A stretch of 64,000 nt of DNA from Rhodoferax lithotrophicus (GCF_019973615.1 NZ_AP024238.1:3803989-3867988), one strand, 5' to 3'. Counted from the first letter of the stretch, positions 1-9,070 are shown. Translations and numbers: made by a program. The notes: generated from the sequence alone by a model not told the origin.

Positions 1-1
1 G

Positions 2-1240
2 GATGAACAGGCCACCTGCGACCTGATTGTGGTGCCCCTGTTTGAGACCATTGAAGACCTGCGCAATGCCAGCCAGATCATGCGCGAGTTTTACGCCCTG
101 CCCGGCATCCTGCCCATGGTGCAACGCGGCGCAGCCGACCAGTATGGCGAACAAGACATCATGCTGGGCTACTCTGACAGCAACAAGGATGGCGGCATCT
201 TCACCAGCAACTGGGAGCTGTACCAAGCCGAAATTGCCCTGGTGGAAGTGTTTGACGGCATCAACCTTGCCAACGATAGCGCTCCCGTTCAGCTGCGTAT
301 GTTCCACGGCCGCGGCGGCACGGTAGGCCGCGGCGGCGGCCCTAGCTTTGAGGCCATCCTGGCCCAACCTCCGGGCACCGTGCGCGGGCAGATTCGACTG
401 ACCGAGCAGGGCGAGGTGATTGGCTCCAAATACGCCAACCCCGAAATTGGTCGGCGCAATCTGGAAACCCTGGTGGCCGCCACCCTGGAAGCCACCCTGC
501 TGCACCCGACTCTGTCGGCCAAACCCGCTTTTCTGACCTGCGCCGCCGAACTGTCTTTGGCCAGCATGGCGGCTTACCGCAAGCTGGTGTACGAAACCCC
601 TGGTTTCACCGAATACTTTTTTGATGCCACCCCGATCCGGGAAATTGCCGAACTCAACATCGGCTCCCGCCCGGCCTCGCGCAAATCCACTCAGAAAATT
701 GAGGACCTGCGTGCCATTCCCTGGGGCTTCAGCTGGGGCCAATGCCGCCTGACGCTGCCCGGCTGGTTTGGTTTTGGCTCGGCCGTCGAGAGCTTTTTGA
801 ACCCACCCGAGGCCTCCGAGAAGCTGAAAAAACAGCGCCTGACCCTGCTGCAACAAATGCAGAAACAATGGCCGTTTTTCAGCTCACTGCTCTCCAACAT
901 GGACATGGTGATGGCCAAAAGCGACCTGGCGCTGGCCTCACGCTACGCCGAACTGGTGAACAACAAACGGCTGCGCAAGAAAATCTTCAGCGCCATTGAA
1001 GCCGAATGGCATCTCACCGCCGAAGCGCTGGAATTGATCACGGGTGACAAAGAGCGCCTGATGCACAACGCCCCATTACAGCGCTCCATCCGTCACCGCT
1101 TCCCCTACATCGATCCACTCCACCACCTGCAAGTGGAGTTGGTGCGCCGTTTTCGCGAAGGGCAGAGTGATGACCGGCTCAAGCGCGGCATTCACATCTC
1201 GATCAACGGTATTGCCGCAGGGCTGCGCAATACGGGTTAA
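2..1240 (+). CDS. ppc: Phosphoenolpyruvate carboxylase, C-terminal part (5' end outside window)
   Basis: This enzyme carboxylates phosphoenolpyruvate to oxaloacetate in the cytoplasm, refilling the TCA cycle. The reading frame is open from base 2, so the gene starts before the window and about 412 residues of a protein usually near 900 are present. Family landmarks are clear: MLGYSDSNKDGG followed by the glycine-rich FHGRGGTVGRGGGP loop, and the C-terminal SINGIAAGLRNTG that ends nearly all members. Nothing looks broken. The next gene converges on it from the minus strand, 29 bases away. Confidence 0.97.
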   Translation, partial: DEQATCDLIVVPLFETIEDLRNASQIMREFYALPGILPMVQRGAADQYGEQDIMLGYSDSNKDGGIFTSNWELYQAEIALVEVFDGINLANDSAPVQLRMFHGRGGTVGRGGGPSFEAILAQPPGTVRGQIRLTEQGEVIGSKYANPEIGRRNLETLVAATLEATLLHPTLSAKPAFLTCAAELSLASMAAYRKLVYETPGFTEYFFDATPIREIAELNIGSRPASRKSTQKIEDLRAIPWGFSWGQCRLTLPGWFGFGSAVESFLNPPEASEKLKKQRLTLLQQMQKQWPFFSSLLSNMDMVMAKSDLALASRYAELVNNKRLRKKIFSAIEAEWHLTAEALELITGDKERLMHNAPLQRSIRHRFPYIDPLHHLQVELVRRFREGQSDDRLKRGIHISINGIAAGLRNTG

Positions 1241-1269
1241 AGCCGCGGAAAACCGCCAACCAGTGAGTA

Positions 1270-1995
1270 TTACCTGGCGTAGCGCCACTTGCGCAATGGC
1301 AAGCCCAGGTAATACTTGCGAAAGAACTCGAAACGCGCCGCCATCGAGAAGCTGTAGACCGGGCTGGCGGGCACATACCAGCTGTTGAGGCCGGTGCGCA
1401 GCAGCAGTTGGTAGCCGTTTTGTGTCATCAACCGGTGTTTTTTGTGATGCGTCACATGATCTTCAATCAACACCAGGCGCGGCTGCCAATAAGCAAAGTC
1501 AAAGCCCGACAGCGCCACCAATTCATGGCCCTCAATGTCGATGGACAACAAATCAAACCCGACCGGTGCGTGGTGACTGCGCAAGATGGTGTCCAGGGTT
1601 TCACACTGCACCGACACCGTGGCACGCACCACCGCACCAATCGCAATCGGCTGATCTTCCAGCGTGGAATGCGGGCCAGCGCGGTTGAGCTGCAACTGTT
1701 TGCCAGCATTTTCCGGGCTGGAGCAGGCCATTTCCACCACTACGCCCTTGCGCGACTGGCGCAGCAGGGCACAGCAATCCGGGTCGGGCTCCACCAGCAA
1801 ACCCGTCCAGCCCAAGGCCTCCAGATGTTGGGACTGCGAGTCCAGCACCGGGTCATTGGCCCCCACATCCACATAAAACCCGTTGGTCTTCTGAAAAAAT
1901 GACTGCACCAGCGCTTGCTCAATGGCGGGTTCGTTATTGAACTGGTGGACATGATGGCCGAAAAAATCAGCGCGTTGGGACAAAAGTGACGGCAT
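1270..1995 (-). CDS. FkbM family SAM-dependent methyltransferase
   Basis: A 241-residue protein of the FkbM family, whose members O-methylate sugars or secondary metabolites. The SAM-binding motif I is seen as YVDVGANDP near residue 40, followed by GLLVEPDP, and an acidic motif II/III-like stretch LLSIDIEGHELVAL further on. Proteins of this size often methylate cell-surface glycans, but neither neighbour (ppc and the LytTR regulator) points to a glycan locus, so the substrate is unknown. ATG start at 1995; it may be co-transcribed with the regulator just upstream. Confidence 0.8.
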   Translation of the reverse strand: MPSLLSQRADFFGHHVHQFNNEPAIEQALVQSFFQKTNGFYVDVGANDPVLDSQSQHLEALGWTGLLVEPDPDCCALLRQSRKGVVVEMACSSPENAGKQLQLNRAGPHSTLEDQPIAIGAVVRATVSVQCETLDTILRSHHAPVGFDLLSIDIEGHELVALSGFDFAYWQPRLVLIEDHVTHHKKHRLMTQNGYQLLLRTGLNSWYVPASPVYSFSMAARFEFFRKYYLGLPLRKWRYAR

Positions 1996-2025
1996 GGATG
2001 AATTGAGAAAATGAAAGTGCGTGGA

Positions 2026-2778
2026 TTATCCAGCGCCAGCCCGGCGCACCAGCCCACGCACGGCGGCCAGCTGACGGCGCGACACCAACAGCACTTCTTC
2101 GATGCCTTCAAGCCGCACCGCCCAGCCCTCCCCTTCTTCGGGATCATGGTGCTGTTCCAAAGCACGCACCGCCCGCCGGGCCACCAGAGCATTGCGGTGG
2201 ATACGCATAAAACGGCTGGCATAGCGGGTTTCCAGTTCACCCAGGGAACCTTCCAGGATGTAGCTGCGCGCAGCGGTTCGCACGGTGATGTATTTCAACT
2301 CGGCCTTCAGGTACAGCACCTGCGCCAACGGCACACGCTCGGTGCGGCCACGCTCCTGGATCACCAACACTTCATCAGAAAAATCATGCTCTAGCGCTTT
2401 ATCTACAAGCGTAAGACGCTCTATTTTTTGTAGCATTGCCTGCAAGCGCTCAAGCCGTACCGGTTTGGTCAGGTAATCCAATGCCTCCAGCTCAAAGGCC
2501 TGCACAGCGTGCTCAGCGTAGGCCGTCACAAACACCACGGCCACCGGTTTGGGCAAAGTCTTCAGGGTCTGCGCCAAGGCCAAACCGTCCATGCCGGGCA
2601 TGTGAATATCCAACAACACGGCATCCACTTCATGATGTTGCAAGAATTCAACTGCCTGCACCGCATTCGTCGCCTCGCCCACCACGGTGGCCGTCGGCTG
2701 GCTGCAATCACCCAATAAGACGACCAGACGGGCACGTGCCAGACTTTCATCATCCACCACCAACACCTTGATACTCAT
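2026..2778 (-). CDS. algR: LytTR-family response regulator (AlgR-like)
   Basis: A 250-residue response regulator. Residues 1-115 form a CheY-like receiver with the acidic DD pair at 9-10, phospho-acceptor Asp57 in LLDIHMPGMDG, and the KP lysine near 105. Residues 140-245 form a LytTR DNA-binding domain (LYLKAELKYITV, RIHRNALV). The ATG at 2778 is preceded by a strong GGGGAG site. It lies 19 bases behind the histidine kinase and forms the AlgZ/AlgR-type pair often found next to argH in Burkholderiales. Odd point: the linker between the domains (about residues 115-129) overlaps a dispersed repeat sequence. Confidence 0.9.
   Translation of the reverse strand: MSIKVLVVDDESLARARLVVLLGDCSQPTATVVGEATNAVQAVEFLQHHEVDAVLLDIHMPGMDGLALAQTLKTLPKPVAVVFVTAYAEHAVQAFELEALDYLTKPVRLERLQAMLQKIERLTLVDKALEHDFSDEVLVIQERGRTERVPLAQVLYLKAELKYITVRTAARSYILEGSLGELETRYASRFMRIHRNALVARRAVRALEQHHDPEEGEGWAVRLEGIEEVLLVSRRQLAAVRGLVRRAGAG
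2392..2436 (+). repeat. Dispersed AGCGCT palindromic repeat copy inside algR
   Basis: The segment shares an exact 18-base stretch (2393-2410, AGCGCTTTATCTACAAGC) with the repeat in the signal-peptide region at 21406-21423. It also has the TAGCGCTT core of the intergenic copies at 6642 and 62527. It lies wholly inside the response-regulator gene and is translated in frame as the inter-domain linker. Confidence 0.6.
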
Positions 2779-2797
2779 CGCTCCCCCTTGCCAATCG

Positions 2798-3841
2798 TCA
2801 TGCAGGCAACTCTATGCGCACCTGAAACAGGCCATCCTTCAAACCACTTTGAAATCGGGCTTGAACATCATGCAGCAAACTCAAACGCTCACGCACGTTG
2901 TCCAGGGCCAAACCGCTGCCATGTGTCAGCCCCTCACCTGGCGTGGTGTTGGTCACCGTGATCACCACGCGTGAACCCCGGCGCTGGGTACGGACCCGGA
3001 TGTCGGCCCCACTGGCACTCGGCTCCACGCCATGTTTGACGGCGTTTTCTACCAGGGGCTGCAGCAACAGCGGTGGCAAACGGGCGGTATTGGCCTGCTC
3101 ATCCAGAACCCATTCGACCCGGATACGCTCACCAAAACGCACCTGCTCAATCGCCAGGTAACGCTTGGCCAGTGCAATTTCATCAGCCAGCGTGGCCGAT
3201 TCACCCTGCTCCATCAAGGCATGGCGAAACAGGTCACTCAGGTCTTCCAGCAAACTTTCTGCCTGGCGTGGCTCCTGGCGCACCAACGCAATGGCACTGT
3301 TGAGCGTATTGAACAAAAAATGGGGCCGTATCCGTGCCTGGAGTTCACCCAAGCGTGCAGCCACTGCGGCCGGGGCACGGCCTTTGGCGCGCAACGTCAA
3401 GGCCGCCACCAAGACCGCGGAGAACATGGCCCCTGCACAGGCACTGGCCAGCCACGGTGCAGGCTCAAACAGCCCCACCATCACCAGCAAACCACAACCA
3501 TACAACCCGGCCAAAGCCCCCAAAACCACACCAGCGGCTTGTTGCCACGAAGGGTTCAAGCGCGCAAGCCCTTTTTTCAGACTACATGCCACCAACAACC
3601 ACAACAAAGTAGCAGGCAATGCCCCACCGGTGATCAACGAGGTGCGCATAAACCAGTCGGCTACAGAGGTTGAACCAAACATGGTGACCACGGCAATCAC
3701 CGCCTGCACAAACAACACCGCGCGCATCACCACACCCACATGGCAGGCATCAAACACCAGCACCACCGGCCGTGGCAACACATCCTCGGCGGACTTGGAG
3801 GACGGATCATGGAAGACCGATAAAATTTGCGACTCTTTCAT
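2798..3841 (-). CDS. algZ: LytS/AlgZ-type sensor histidine kinase
   Basis: A 347-residue membrane histidine kinase. The N-terminal 150 residues hold four or so hydrophobic segments (for example VVMRAVLFVQAVIAVVTMF). A His_kinase family domain follows with the phosphorylated histidine in RIRPHFLFNTLNSAIAL (around residue 195). The C-terminal HATPase has LPPLLLQPLVENAVKHG (N box) and GSGLALDNVRERL (G box). It sits directly upstream of, and on the same strand as, the LytTR regulator, so the two form a two-component system. The input signal cannot be read from sequence. argH diverges from it. Confidence 0.9.
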   Translation of the reverse strand: MKESQILSVFHDPSSKSAEDVLPRPVVLVFDACHVGVVMRAVLFVQAVIAVVTMFGSTSVADWFMRTSLITGGALPATLLWLLVACSLKKGLARLNPSWQQAAGVVLGALAGLYGCGLLVMVGLFEPAPWLASACAGAMFSAVLVAALTLRAKGRAPAAVAARLGELQARIRPHFLFNTLNSAIALVRQEPRQAESLLEDLSDLFRHALMEQGESATLADEIALAKRYLAIEQVRFGERIRVEWVLDEQANTARLPPLLLQPLVENAVKHGVEPSASGADIRVRTQRRGSRVVITVTNTTPGEGLTHGSGLALDNVRERLSLLHDVQARFQSGLKDGLFQVRIELPA

Positions 3842-3921
3842 TCATCTGCCTGGCAAACAGTCTGTTGGGCGATTATTGATGATTCTCGGGCCTGCAAGCC
3901 CCTTCCAACCGTGAAGCTGTG

Positions 3922-5373
3922 ATGAGCCAAAACCAATTCGACAAAAAATCCCAAGCCTGGTCGGCGCTGTTTTCCGAACCCATGAGTGATCTGGTCAAGC
4001 GCTACACCTCCAGCGTGTTTTTTGACAAACGCCTGTGGCAAGCCGACATCACCGGCTCACTGGCACACGCCGGCATGCTGGCCGCACAAGGCATCATCAG
4101 CGCCCAAGACCTGGCCGACATCCAGCGCGGCATGGCACAAATCACCCAGGAGATTGAAGCGGGTTCATTCGAATGGAAGCTTGATCTGGAAGACGTTCAC
4201 CTCAACATCGAAGCCCGCCTGACCCAATTGATTGGGGATGCAGGCAAGCGCCTGCACACTGGCCGCTCGCGCAACGACCAGGTCGCCACCGATGTACGCC
4301 TGTGGCTGCGTGGCGAAATTGACCTGATCGGGACCTTGCTGACTGAATTGCAATGGGCTTTGCTGGATGTGGCCGAACGCCATGTCGACGTGATCCTGCC
4401 CGGCTTCACCCATTTACAAGTGGCGCAACCAGTCAGTTTTGGCCACCACATGCTGGCTTACGTGGAAATGTTCAGCCGCGATGCCCAGCGCATGCTGGAG
4501 GTGCGCAGCCGTGTCAACCGCCTGCCACTGGGTGCTGCTGCGCTGGCCGGTACCAGCTACCCGCTGGACCGCGAGCGCGTGGCCCGCACACTCGGTATGG
4601 TGGACACACAAGGCGCAGCACAGGTCTGCCAGAACTCGCTGGATGCCGTCAGTGACCGCGACTTTGCCATCGAATTCACCGCCGCAGCCTCATTGTGTAT
4701 GGTGCACATCAGCCGCATGAGTGAAGAACTGGTGCTGTGGATGAGCCAGAACTTTGGTTTCATCAAGATTGCCGACCGCTTCACCACCGGCAGTTCCATC
4801 ATGCCGCAAAAGAAAAACCCCGACGTGCCCGAACTGGCCCGTGGCAAAACCGGCCGGGTGGTGGGTCACCTGATGGGCCTGATCACCCTGATGAAAGGCC
4901 AACCGCTGGCCTACAACAAAGACAACCAGGAAGACAAAGAGCCGCTGTTTGACACGGTAGACACCCTGAAAGACACCTTGCGCATCTTTGCCGAGATGAT
5001 TGGCGGCCAACTCAACCCCGTCAGCGGCCAAAAAGAAGGCGGCATCACGGTCAATGCACAAGCCATGGAACAAGCGGCCCTGCGCGGCTACGCCACCGCC
5101 ACCGATCTGGCCGATTACCTGGTCAAAAAAGGCCTGCCGTTCCGTGATGCGCATGAAACCGTGGCCCATGCGGTCAAGGCGGCCATCACACACCAGGTTG
5201 ATTTATCGGAGCTGCCGCTGACTGTGTTAAAAAGCTTTAACAATTCCATTGAGAAAGATGTTTACGATTGTTTAAGTCTGCGCGGCTCACTGAATGCACG
5301 CGATATTTTGGGTGGTACGGCCCCCAAGCAGGTGTGTTCACAAATTGCCCAACACAAGGCTCGCCTATCCTGA
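3922..5373 (+). CDS. argH: Argininosuccinate lyase
   Basis: Catalyses the last step of arginine biosynthesis, splitting argininosuccinate into arginine and fumarate. The 483-residue length is normal for the family. The fumarase/lyase signature GSSIMPQKKNPDVPEL is present, as are HTGRSRNDQVATD near residue 110 and the HLQVAQP motif containing the catalytic histidine region. A GTG at 3919 is in frame directly before the ATG at 3922; I prefer the ATG. It diverges from algZ and is followed 12 bases later by a cytochrome c gene on the same strand. Confidence 0.97.
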   Translation: MSQNQFDKKSQAWSALFSEPMSDLVKRYTSSVFFDKRLWQADITGSLAHAGMLAAQGIISAQDLADIQRGMAQITQEIEAGSFEWKLDLEDVHLNIEARLTQLIGDAGKRLHTGRSRNDQVATDVRLWLRGEIDLIGTLLTELQWALLDVAERHVDVILPGFTHLQVAQPVSFGHHMLAYVEMFSRDAQRMLEVRSRVNRLPLGAAALAGTSYPLDRERVARTLGMVDTQGAAQVCQNSLDAVSDRDFAIEFTAAASLCMVHISRMSEELVLWMSQNFGFIKIADRFTTGSSIMPQKKNPDVPELARGKTGRVVGHLMGLITLMKGQPLAYNKDNQEDKEPLFDTVDTLKDTLRIFAEMIGGQLNPVSGQKEGGITVNAQAMEQAALRGYATATDLADYLVKKGLPFRDAHETVAHAVKAAITHQVDLSELPLTVLKSFNNSIEKDVYDCLSLRGSLNARDILGGTAPKQVCSQIAQHKARLS

Positions 5374-5385
5374 TCCACCCACGCC

Positions 5386-6045
5386 ATGACCATGTTTTTA
5401 AAAACCTATCTTCCCTGCGCCATAGCAGCAAGCCTGCTTTTTACAGCCTTGCCAGGTGTCGCTCAAAGCAACAAACCTACTGTTGACTTGTCTGCCCGAC
5501 TGGCAGAATCTCAAAACAATGCAGCACTGGCCTCGGAATTACTGCTCAAAGGTCGCCGGGCTGCTGCGGTATGCGCCAATTGCCATGGCGAGGGTGGTAA
5601 CAGTGTCAAACCCGACATTCCTAACCTGGCTGGTCAAAACCCGGTTTATTTGCTTGAACAAATGCGCTTGTTCTCGGATGGGAAACGTCGTTTTGAATTT
5701 ATGGAGGGCATGATCAAAGCCATGAGCCCGGATGAAAAAGTGGGGGTTGTGCTTTTTTATTCAGCGCAATCGGTGATCACCTCTCCTGCCAAAAACGCCG
5801 CATTGGTCGCCAATGGCAAAGCTTATTACGACAAAGTCTGCTTTCGCTGTCACGCCAACGATGGCCATGGCAATAATGTTTATGCGCGGATTGCCGGTCA
5901 ACAAAATGTTTACCTGACAAACACCATCAAGAACTACCGCAACGGTACAGGTGGACGTACCAATTCGTTGATGGCAGACAACACCCGCCACATGACTGAT
6001 GCGGACATTGATGCCATCGTGGCCTATGTCACATCCATGAAATAA
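5386..6045 (+). CDS. Diheme c-type cytochrome (cytochrome c4-like)
   Basis: A 219-residue exported protein with two heme c attachment sites, CANCH near residue 65 and CFRCH near residue 155, each at the start of a class I cytochrome domain. A signal peptide is visible (about 25 residues, charged start, hydrophobic IAASLLFTALPGVA, cleavage near AQS). Tandem-domain cytochromes of this type (c4 family) carry electrons in the periplasm to terminal oxidases. It follows argH by 12 bases and precedes the RskA-domain membrane protein by 21 bases. An in-frame ATG two codons later is an alternative start. Confidence 0.88.
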   Translation: MTMFLKTYLPCAIAASLLFTALPGVAQSNKPTVDLSARLAESQNNAALASELLLKGRRAAAVCANCHGEGGNSVKPDIPNLAGQNPVYLLEQMRLFSDGKRRFEFMEGMIKAMSPDEKVGVVLFYSAQSVITSPAKNAALVANGKAYYDKVCFRCHANDGHGNNVYARIAGQQNVYLTNTIKNYRNGTGGRTNSLMADNTRHMTDADIDAIVAYVTSMK

Positions 6046-6066
6046 CCTGTTTTCCATACTCCAACC

Positions 6067-6588
6067 ATGACAGACTCCACAACCGATACACCTGAAGTGA
6101 TCCCTCCCTATACCACCGGCTGGCGCCTGGTGGCTGTCATCTTGATGGTGGTGGTGGCAGTGGGTGCAGCCACCGGGGTAGGCATGTATGAAATGTTCAA
6201 TGCACAAATCGTGCACTTGCAGACCAAACTCCAAAACGTGCCACAAACGAAGTACATTGCCGTCTTGCTGGATGCCAAGCAAGCTCCCGGCATGTTGGTT
6301 ACCTTTGACCCGCAAGACAGTTTTCTGATGCTGCAGCGCCTCACGGACATCAAGGAAGGCCCCAACGACAGCCTGGAGCTGTGGGACAACACCAACAGCG
6401 CAAAACCCGTGTCTTTGGGTGTACTTACCCCCAAGCTGCGAACAGCTCAACTGCCCATGACGAGTAAACGCTTGTCCCAAGTGACCCAACTGGCCATCAG
6501 CGTGGAAAACCGGGGTGGGGCGGAACCTGGGGCACACCCCCTGGTGCCTTATTTGTACAGTGGTGCACTGATTCTGAAAGCGCTGTAA
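6067..6588 (+). CDS. Membrane protein with RskA-like (anti-sigma-K C-terminal) domain
   Basis: A 173-residue protein with a short cytoplasmic N-terminus, one transmembrane segment (about residues 20-40, VAVILMVVVAVGAATGVGMY), then an extracytoplasmic domain. The C-terminal half resembles the RskA anti-sigma-K domain: LELWDNTNSAKPVSLGVL and LAISVENRGGAEPGAHP, ending in LYSGALILKAL. The usual N-terminal zinc-binding anti-sigma domain is missing and no ECF sigma gene is adjacent. It probably forms a unit with the cytochrome c gene upstream. Function unknown; the domain call is from motif resemblance only. Confidence 0.6.
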   Translation: MTDSTTDTPEVIPPYTTGWRLVAVILMVVVAVGAATGVGMYEMFNAQIVHLQTKLQNVPQTKYIAVLLDAKQAPGMLVTFDPQDSFLMLQRLTDIKEGPNDSLELWDNTNSAKPVSLGVLTPKLRTAQLPMTSKRLSQVTQLAISVENRGGAEPGAHPLVPYLYSGALILKAL

Positions 6589-6641
6589 CGCTGGCGGGTC
6601 TTTCAAGTGCCTCTATTCAGACACTTGTATTCATCAATTTC

Positions 6642-6676
6642 ATAGCTACTAGCGCTATAGATACAAGGTCTAGAGC
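6642..6676. repeat. Dispersed AGCGCT palindromic repeat copy (intergenic)
   Basis: The sequence ATAGCTACTAGCGCTATAG followed by ATACAAGGTCTAGAGC matches the core of the repeat family also seen at 2392, 16936, 21396, 35588 and 62527. It lies between the convergent RskA-like gene and selD and could fold as a weak hairpin. Confidence 0.6.
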
Positions 6677-6702
6677 CCGAAAAGACCCTTAAAAACACAA
6701 AT

Positions 6703-7806
6703 TCAACGCACCTGCAGAAAGGCGTTGGATTGTTTTTCAAGCACCACACCAATATCGGTCGCACCGGCAAAGCCCAAGCGCTCAAAGATGTCCAGCACTG
6801 CGGGAACCGCTTCAGGCGCACAGCTCACCAGCAAGCCGCCGCTGGTTTGTGGATCGGTCAACAAGGCTTGATCTACCGGTGAAAAGTTTTCGGGCAAGCT
6901 GACTTCGTGCCCATAGGCGGCCCAATTGCGCCCAGAGGCTCCGGTGATACACCCCTGCTGCGCCAGTTCTCGCACCCCCGCCAGGAACGGCACATGGACC
7001 CAATCCAGCTGCACCGTACATTGGGCACCACGTGCCATTTCCAGCGCGTGCCCGGCCAAGGCAAAACCGGTGACATCGGTCATGGCGTGAACCCCGTCCA
7101 GAGCGGCCAACAGCGGGCCCGGCGTGTTCAGCTGGGTGGTGACTTGCATCATTTGTGCATAACCCGCCGCATCCAGCTTGTCTTTTTTCAGCGCGGCAGA
7201 CATCACCCCCACCCCCAGCGGTTTGCCCAGGATCAGCCGATCCCCCACCTGGGCGCTGGCATTACGCTTGACACGCGCCGGGTGCATCAAACCCATGGCC
7301 ACCAGACCATAAATAGGCTCCACCGAGTCGATGGTATGGCCACCTGCAATCGGGATACCTGCCGCACGGCACACGCTGGCACCACCTTCGAGGATCTTGC
7401 CAATGGTCTCGACCGACAACACACTGATGGGCATGCCCACCAATGCCAGCGCCATGATGGGCGTGCCGCCCATGGCATACACATCACTGATGGCATTGGT
7501 GGCGGCAATGCGGCCGAAGTCAAACGGGTCGTCCACGATCGGCATAAAAAAGTCGGTGGTGGCAATCAGGGCCTGCGCCTCATTGAGCTGGTACACCGCT
7601 GCGTCATCCGAGGTTTCGATCCCCACCAGCAACTCCTTGGGCATGGGCATCGCCGTTGTGCCCTTGAGGATGTTGGACAACACGCCCGGCGCAATTTTGC
7701 AACCACAACCACCACCATGCGACAAGCTGGTGAGACGCGGCTCTGCACGTGCAGGCGGGGTTGAATTTGGCAAGGCAGAGGATGTGAGGTTGGGATGAGA
7801 AGTCAT
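6703..7806 (-). CDS. selD: Selenide, water dikinase
   Basis: Makes selenophosphate from selenide and ATP, the selenium donor for selenocysteine and 2-selenouridine in tRNA. At 367 residues it is of normal length. The glycine-rich GGGCGCKI near residue 35 holds the catalytic cysteine (Cys rather than selenocysteine) and lysine. Later AIRS-family motifs include AHAMTDVTGFAL and LLTDPQTSGGLL. No selA, selB or selU is adjacent, so the downstream use of selenophosphate cannot be deduced here. ATG start at 7806. Confidence 0.96.
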   Translation of the reverse strand: MTSHPNLTSSALPNSTPPARAEPRLTSLSHGGGCGCKIAPGVLSNILKGTTAMPMPKELLVGIETSDDAAVYQLNEAQALIATTDFFMPIVDDPFDFGRIAATNAISDVYAMGGTPIMALALVGMPISVLSVETIGKILEGGASVCRAAGIPIAGGHTIDSVEPIYGLVAMGLMHPARVKRNASAQVGDRLILGKPLGVGVMSAALKKDKLDAAGYAQMMQVTTQLNTPGPLLAALDGVHAMTDVTGFALAGHALEMARGAQCTVQLDWVHVPFLAGVRELAQQGCITGASGRNWAAYGHEVSLPENFSPVDQALLTDPQTSGGLLVSCAPEAVPAVLDIFERLGFAGATDIGVVLEKQSNAFLQVR

Positions 7807-7940
7807 GTGAGGTATTGAAGCAAAAGCAACATGATGTCGATAGAGCGATTATCTGGTGCAGAGCCTGTCCTGTGCACGGCCATGCCTTGACCCCCTGCCC
7901 GGTGACCGCCATACTCGCTGCCAAATGATTGGAGACAGAC

Positions 7941-8906
7941 ATGAAAGAACAAACCCCACCAGAAGCCGCGCCAGCCACGCCAAAACTGCCCGCCCCCAGC
8001 TACCTGAACGTACCACTGCCCCACATTGGGGCCTGGACACAGTATTTTTTGAGTGCAGAAATTCCAGTCATGGCCAGCACCGCCCAATCCCTGGAGGAGT
8101 ACCGCGCTAAAGAAGACGATGTAGATGCCAACATGCTCACGGCAACCATTCAGGTCGACCCGTTGATGACGCTGAAGCTGTTCTCGCGTATGGCCAACAT
8201 GCGCCGCCCCGGAAGCAATACGGAAACCGAATCCATCACCACCTCTCTGATTTTGATGGGTATTGCCCCTTTTTTCAGACACTTTGGTCCACAACGTACG
8301 GTAGAGGACTGGCTGCAAGATCAGCCTGAGGCCTTGCAAGGCTTGCAACAGTTGCTGACTCGCGCCGAGCGTGCTGGCCAGTTCGCCTTGGGGTTTGCCA
8401 TCCACCGTGCAGATACGGATGCCACCATCATTCACCAGGCCGCTTTTTTGAATGACTTTGCCGAAATGCTGCTGTGGCTGCACGCCCCAACACTGATGAT
8501 CAAAATCCGCGACGCACAAGCGGTGGACTCCACCCTGCGCTCAAGCGCCATTCAAAAAGAAATACTGGGCGTGGAGATCAAGGATCTGCGCCAAGCCCTG
8601 ATGAAGCTGTGGCGCTTGCCCGAATTGCTGGTCAACATCAGCGACGACCGGCACGCCGAACAAGCCAACGTGAAATGTGTGGTGCTGGCAGTTCGTGTGG
8701 CACGCCACAGTGCCTATGGCTGGGACAACGCCGCCTTGCCCGACGATTACACCGAGATTGCCGCCTTGCTCAATGCCTCGGCCCGCGTCGTTCCGTCTTT
8801 CTTGCGCAAAATTGACCACCCCATTCTGGAAGCCGCTACCTTGGGCGGCCGCAAAGAACCCGTTGATATGGCGGATCAGGCCAATTTCTCTGAACCTGCC
8901 GAATAA
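7941..8906 (+). CDS. HDOD domain signalling protein
   Basis: A 321-residue protein of the HDOD family, a catalytically degenerate relative of HD phosphohydrolases used in bacterial signalling. The central part (VDPLMTLKLFSRMANMRR, then EAERAG-like helices with HQAAFLNDFAEMLLW) fits the HDOD fold; a long C-terminal helical part follows. ATG 7941 is chosen because GGAG lies 7 bases upstream; a TTG at 7929 is in frame but has no ribosome site of its own. It diverges from selD. Its partner proteins are unknown. Confidence 0.75.
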   Translation: MKEQTPPEAAPATPKLPAPSYLNVPLPHIGAWTQYFLSAEIPVMASTAQSLEEYRAKEDDVDANMLTATIQVDPLMTLKLFSRMANMRRPGSNTETESITTSLILMGIAPFFRHFGPQRTVEDWLQDQPEALQGLQQLLTRAERAGQFALGFAIHRADTDATIIHQAAFLNDFAEMLLWLHAPTLMIKIRDAQAVDSTLRSSAIQKEILGVEIKDLRQALMKLWRLPELLVNISDDRHAEQANVKCVVLAVRVARHSAYGWDNAALPDDYTEIAALLNASARVVPSFLRKIDHPILEAATLGGRKEPVDMADQANFSEPAE

Positions 8907-8970
8907 AGCCGATTCAGCCCCATTGAGCAAGACCCCTCGACAGCAAAACGCACCAAATACAAGCAACTCC

Positions 8971-8992
8971 GCACTATTTCTGAAAATAATGC
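8971..8992. promoter_or_regulatory. Dyad upstream of the sigma-54 promoter (candidate activator site)
   Basis: Two 9-base arms, GCACTATTT and AAATAATGC, are inverted copies with one mismatch around a 4-base spacer. The centre lies about 100 bases upstream of the start expected from the sigma-54 promoter at 9056, a usual distance for an enhancer-binding activator. The left arm resembles an NtrC half-site (GCACTAT); the right arm does not match well. Candidate only. Confidence 0.3.
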
Positions 8993-9055
8993 ATGGAGTA
9001 TGGTCACGCTGGCCCGCCATGCCCATGGATGCCCTGATTTCCGGGGGGGAAATGA

Positions 9056-9070
9056 TGGCACGTGATTTGC
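9056..9070 (+). promoter_or_regulatory. Sigma-54 (RpoN) promoter upstream of the guanidine riboswitch
   Basis: TGGCACG, four bases, TTGC: a full match to the -24/-12 consensus with exact spacing, followed by T. Transcription would start near 9082, about 46 bases before the riboswitch aptamer. Sigma-54 control usually signals nitrogen regulation through NtrC or a dedicated activator. It lies in the otherwise empty stretch 8907-9127. Confidence 0.75.

Noticed and set aside
3165..3914. A 249-codon plus-strand frame opposite algZ
   Set aside because: It is a shadow of the histidine kinase; its residues show no family pattern while the minus frame has clear kinase boxes.
6907..7764. A 285-codon plus-strand frame opposite selD
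   Set aside because: His/Gly/Arg-rich shadow typical of high G+C DNA; the selD frame is certain.
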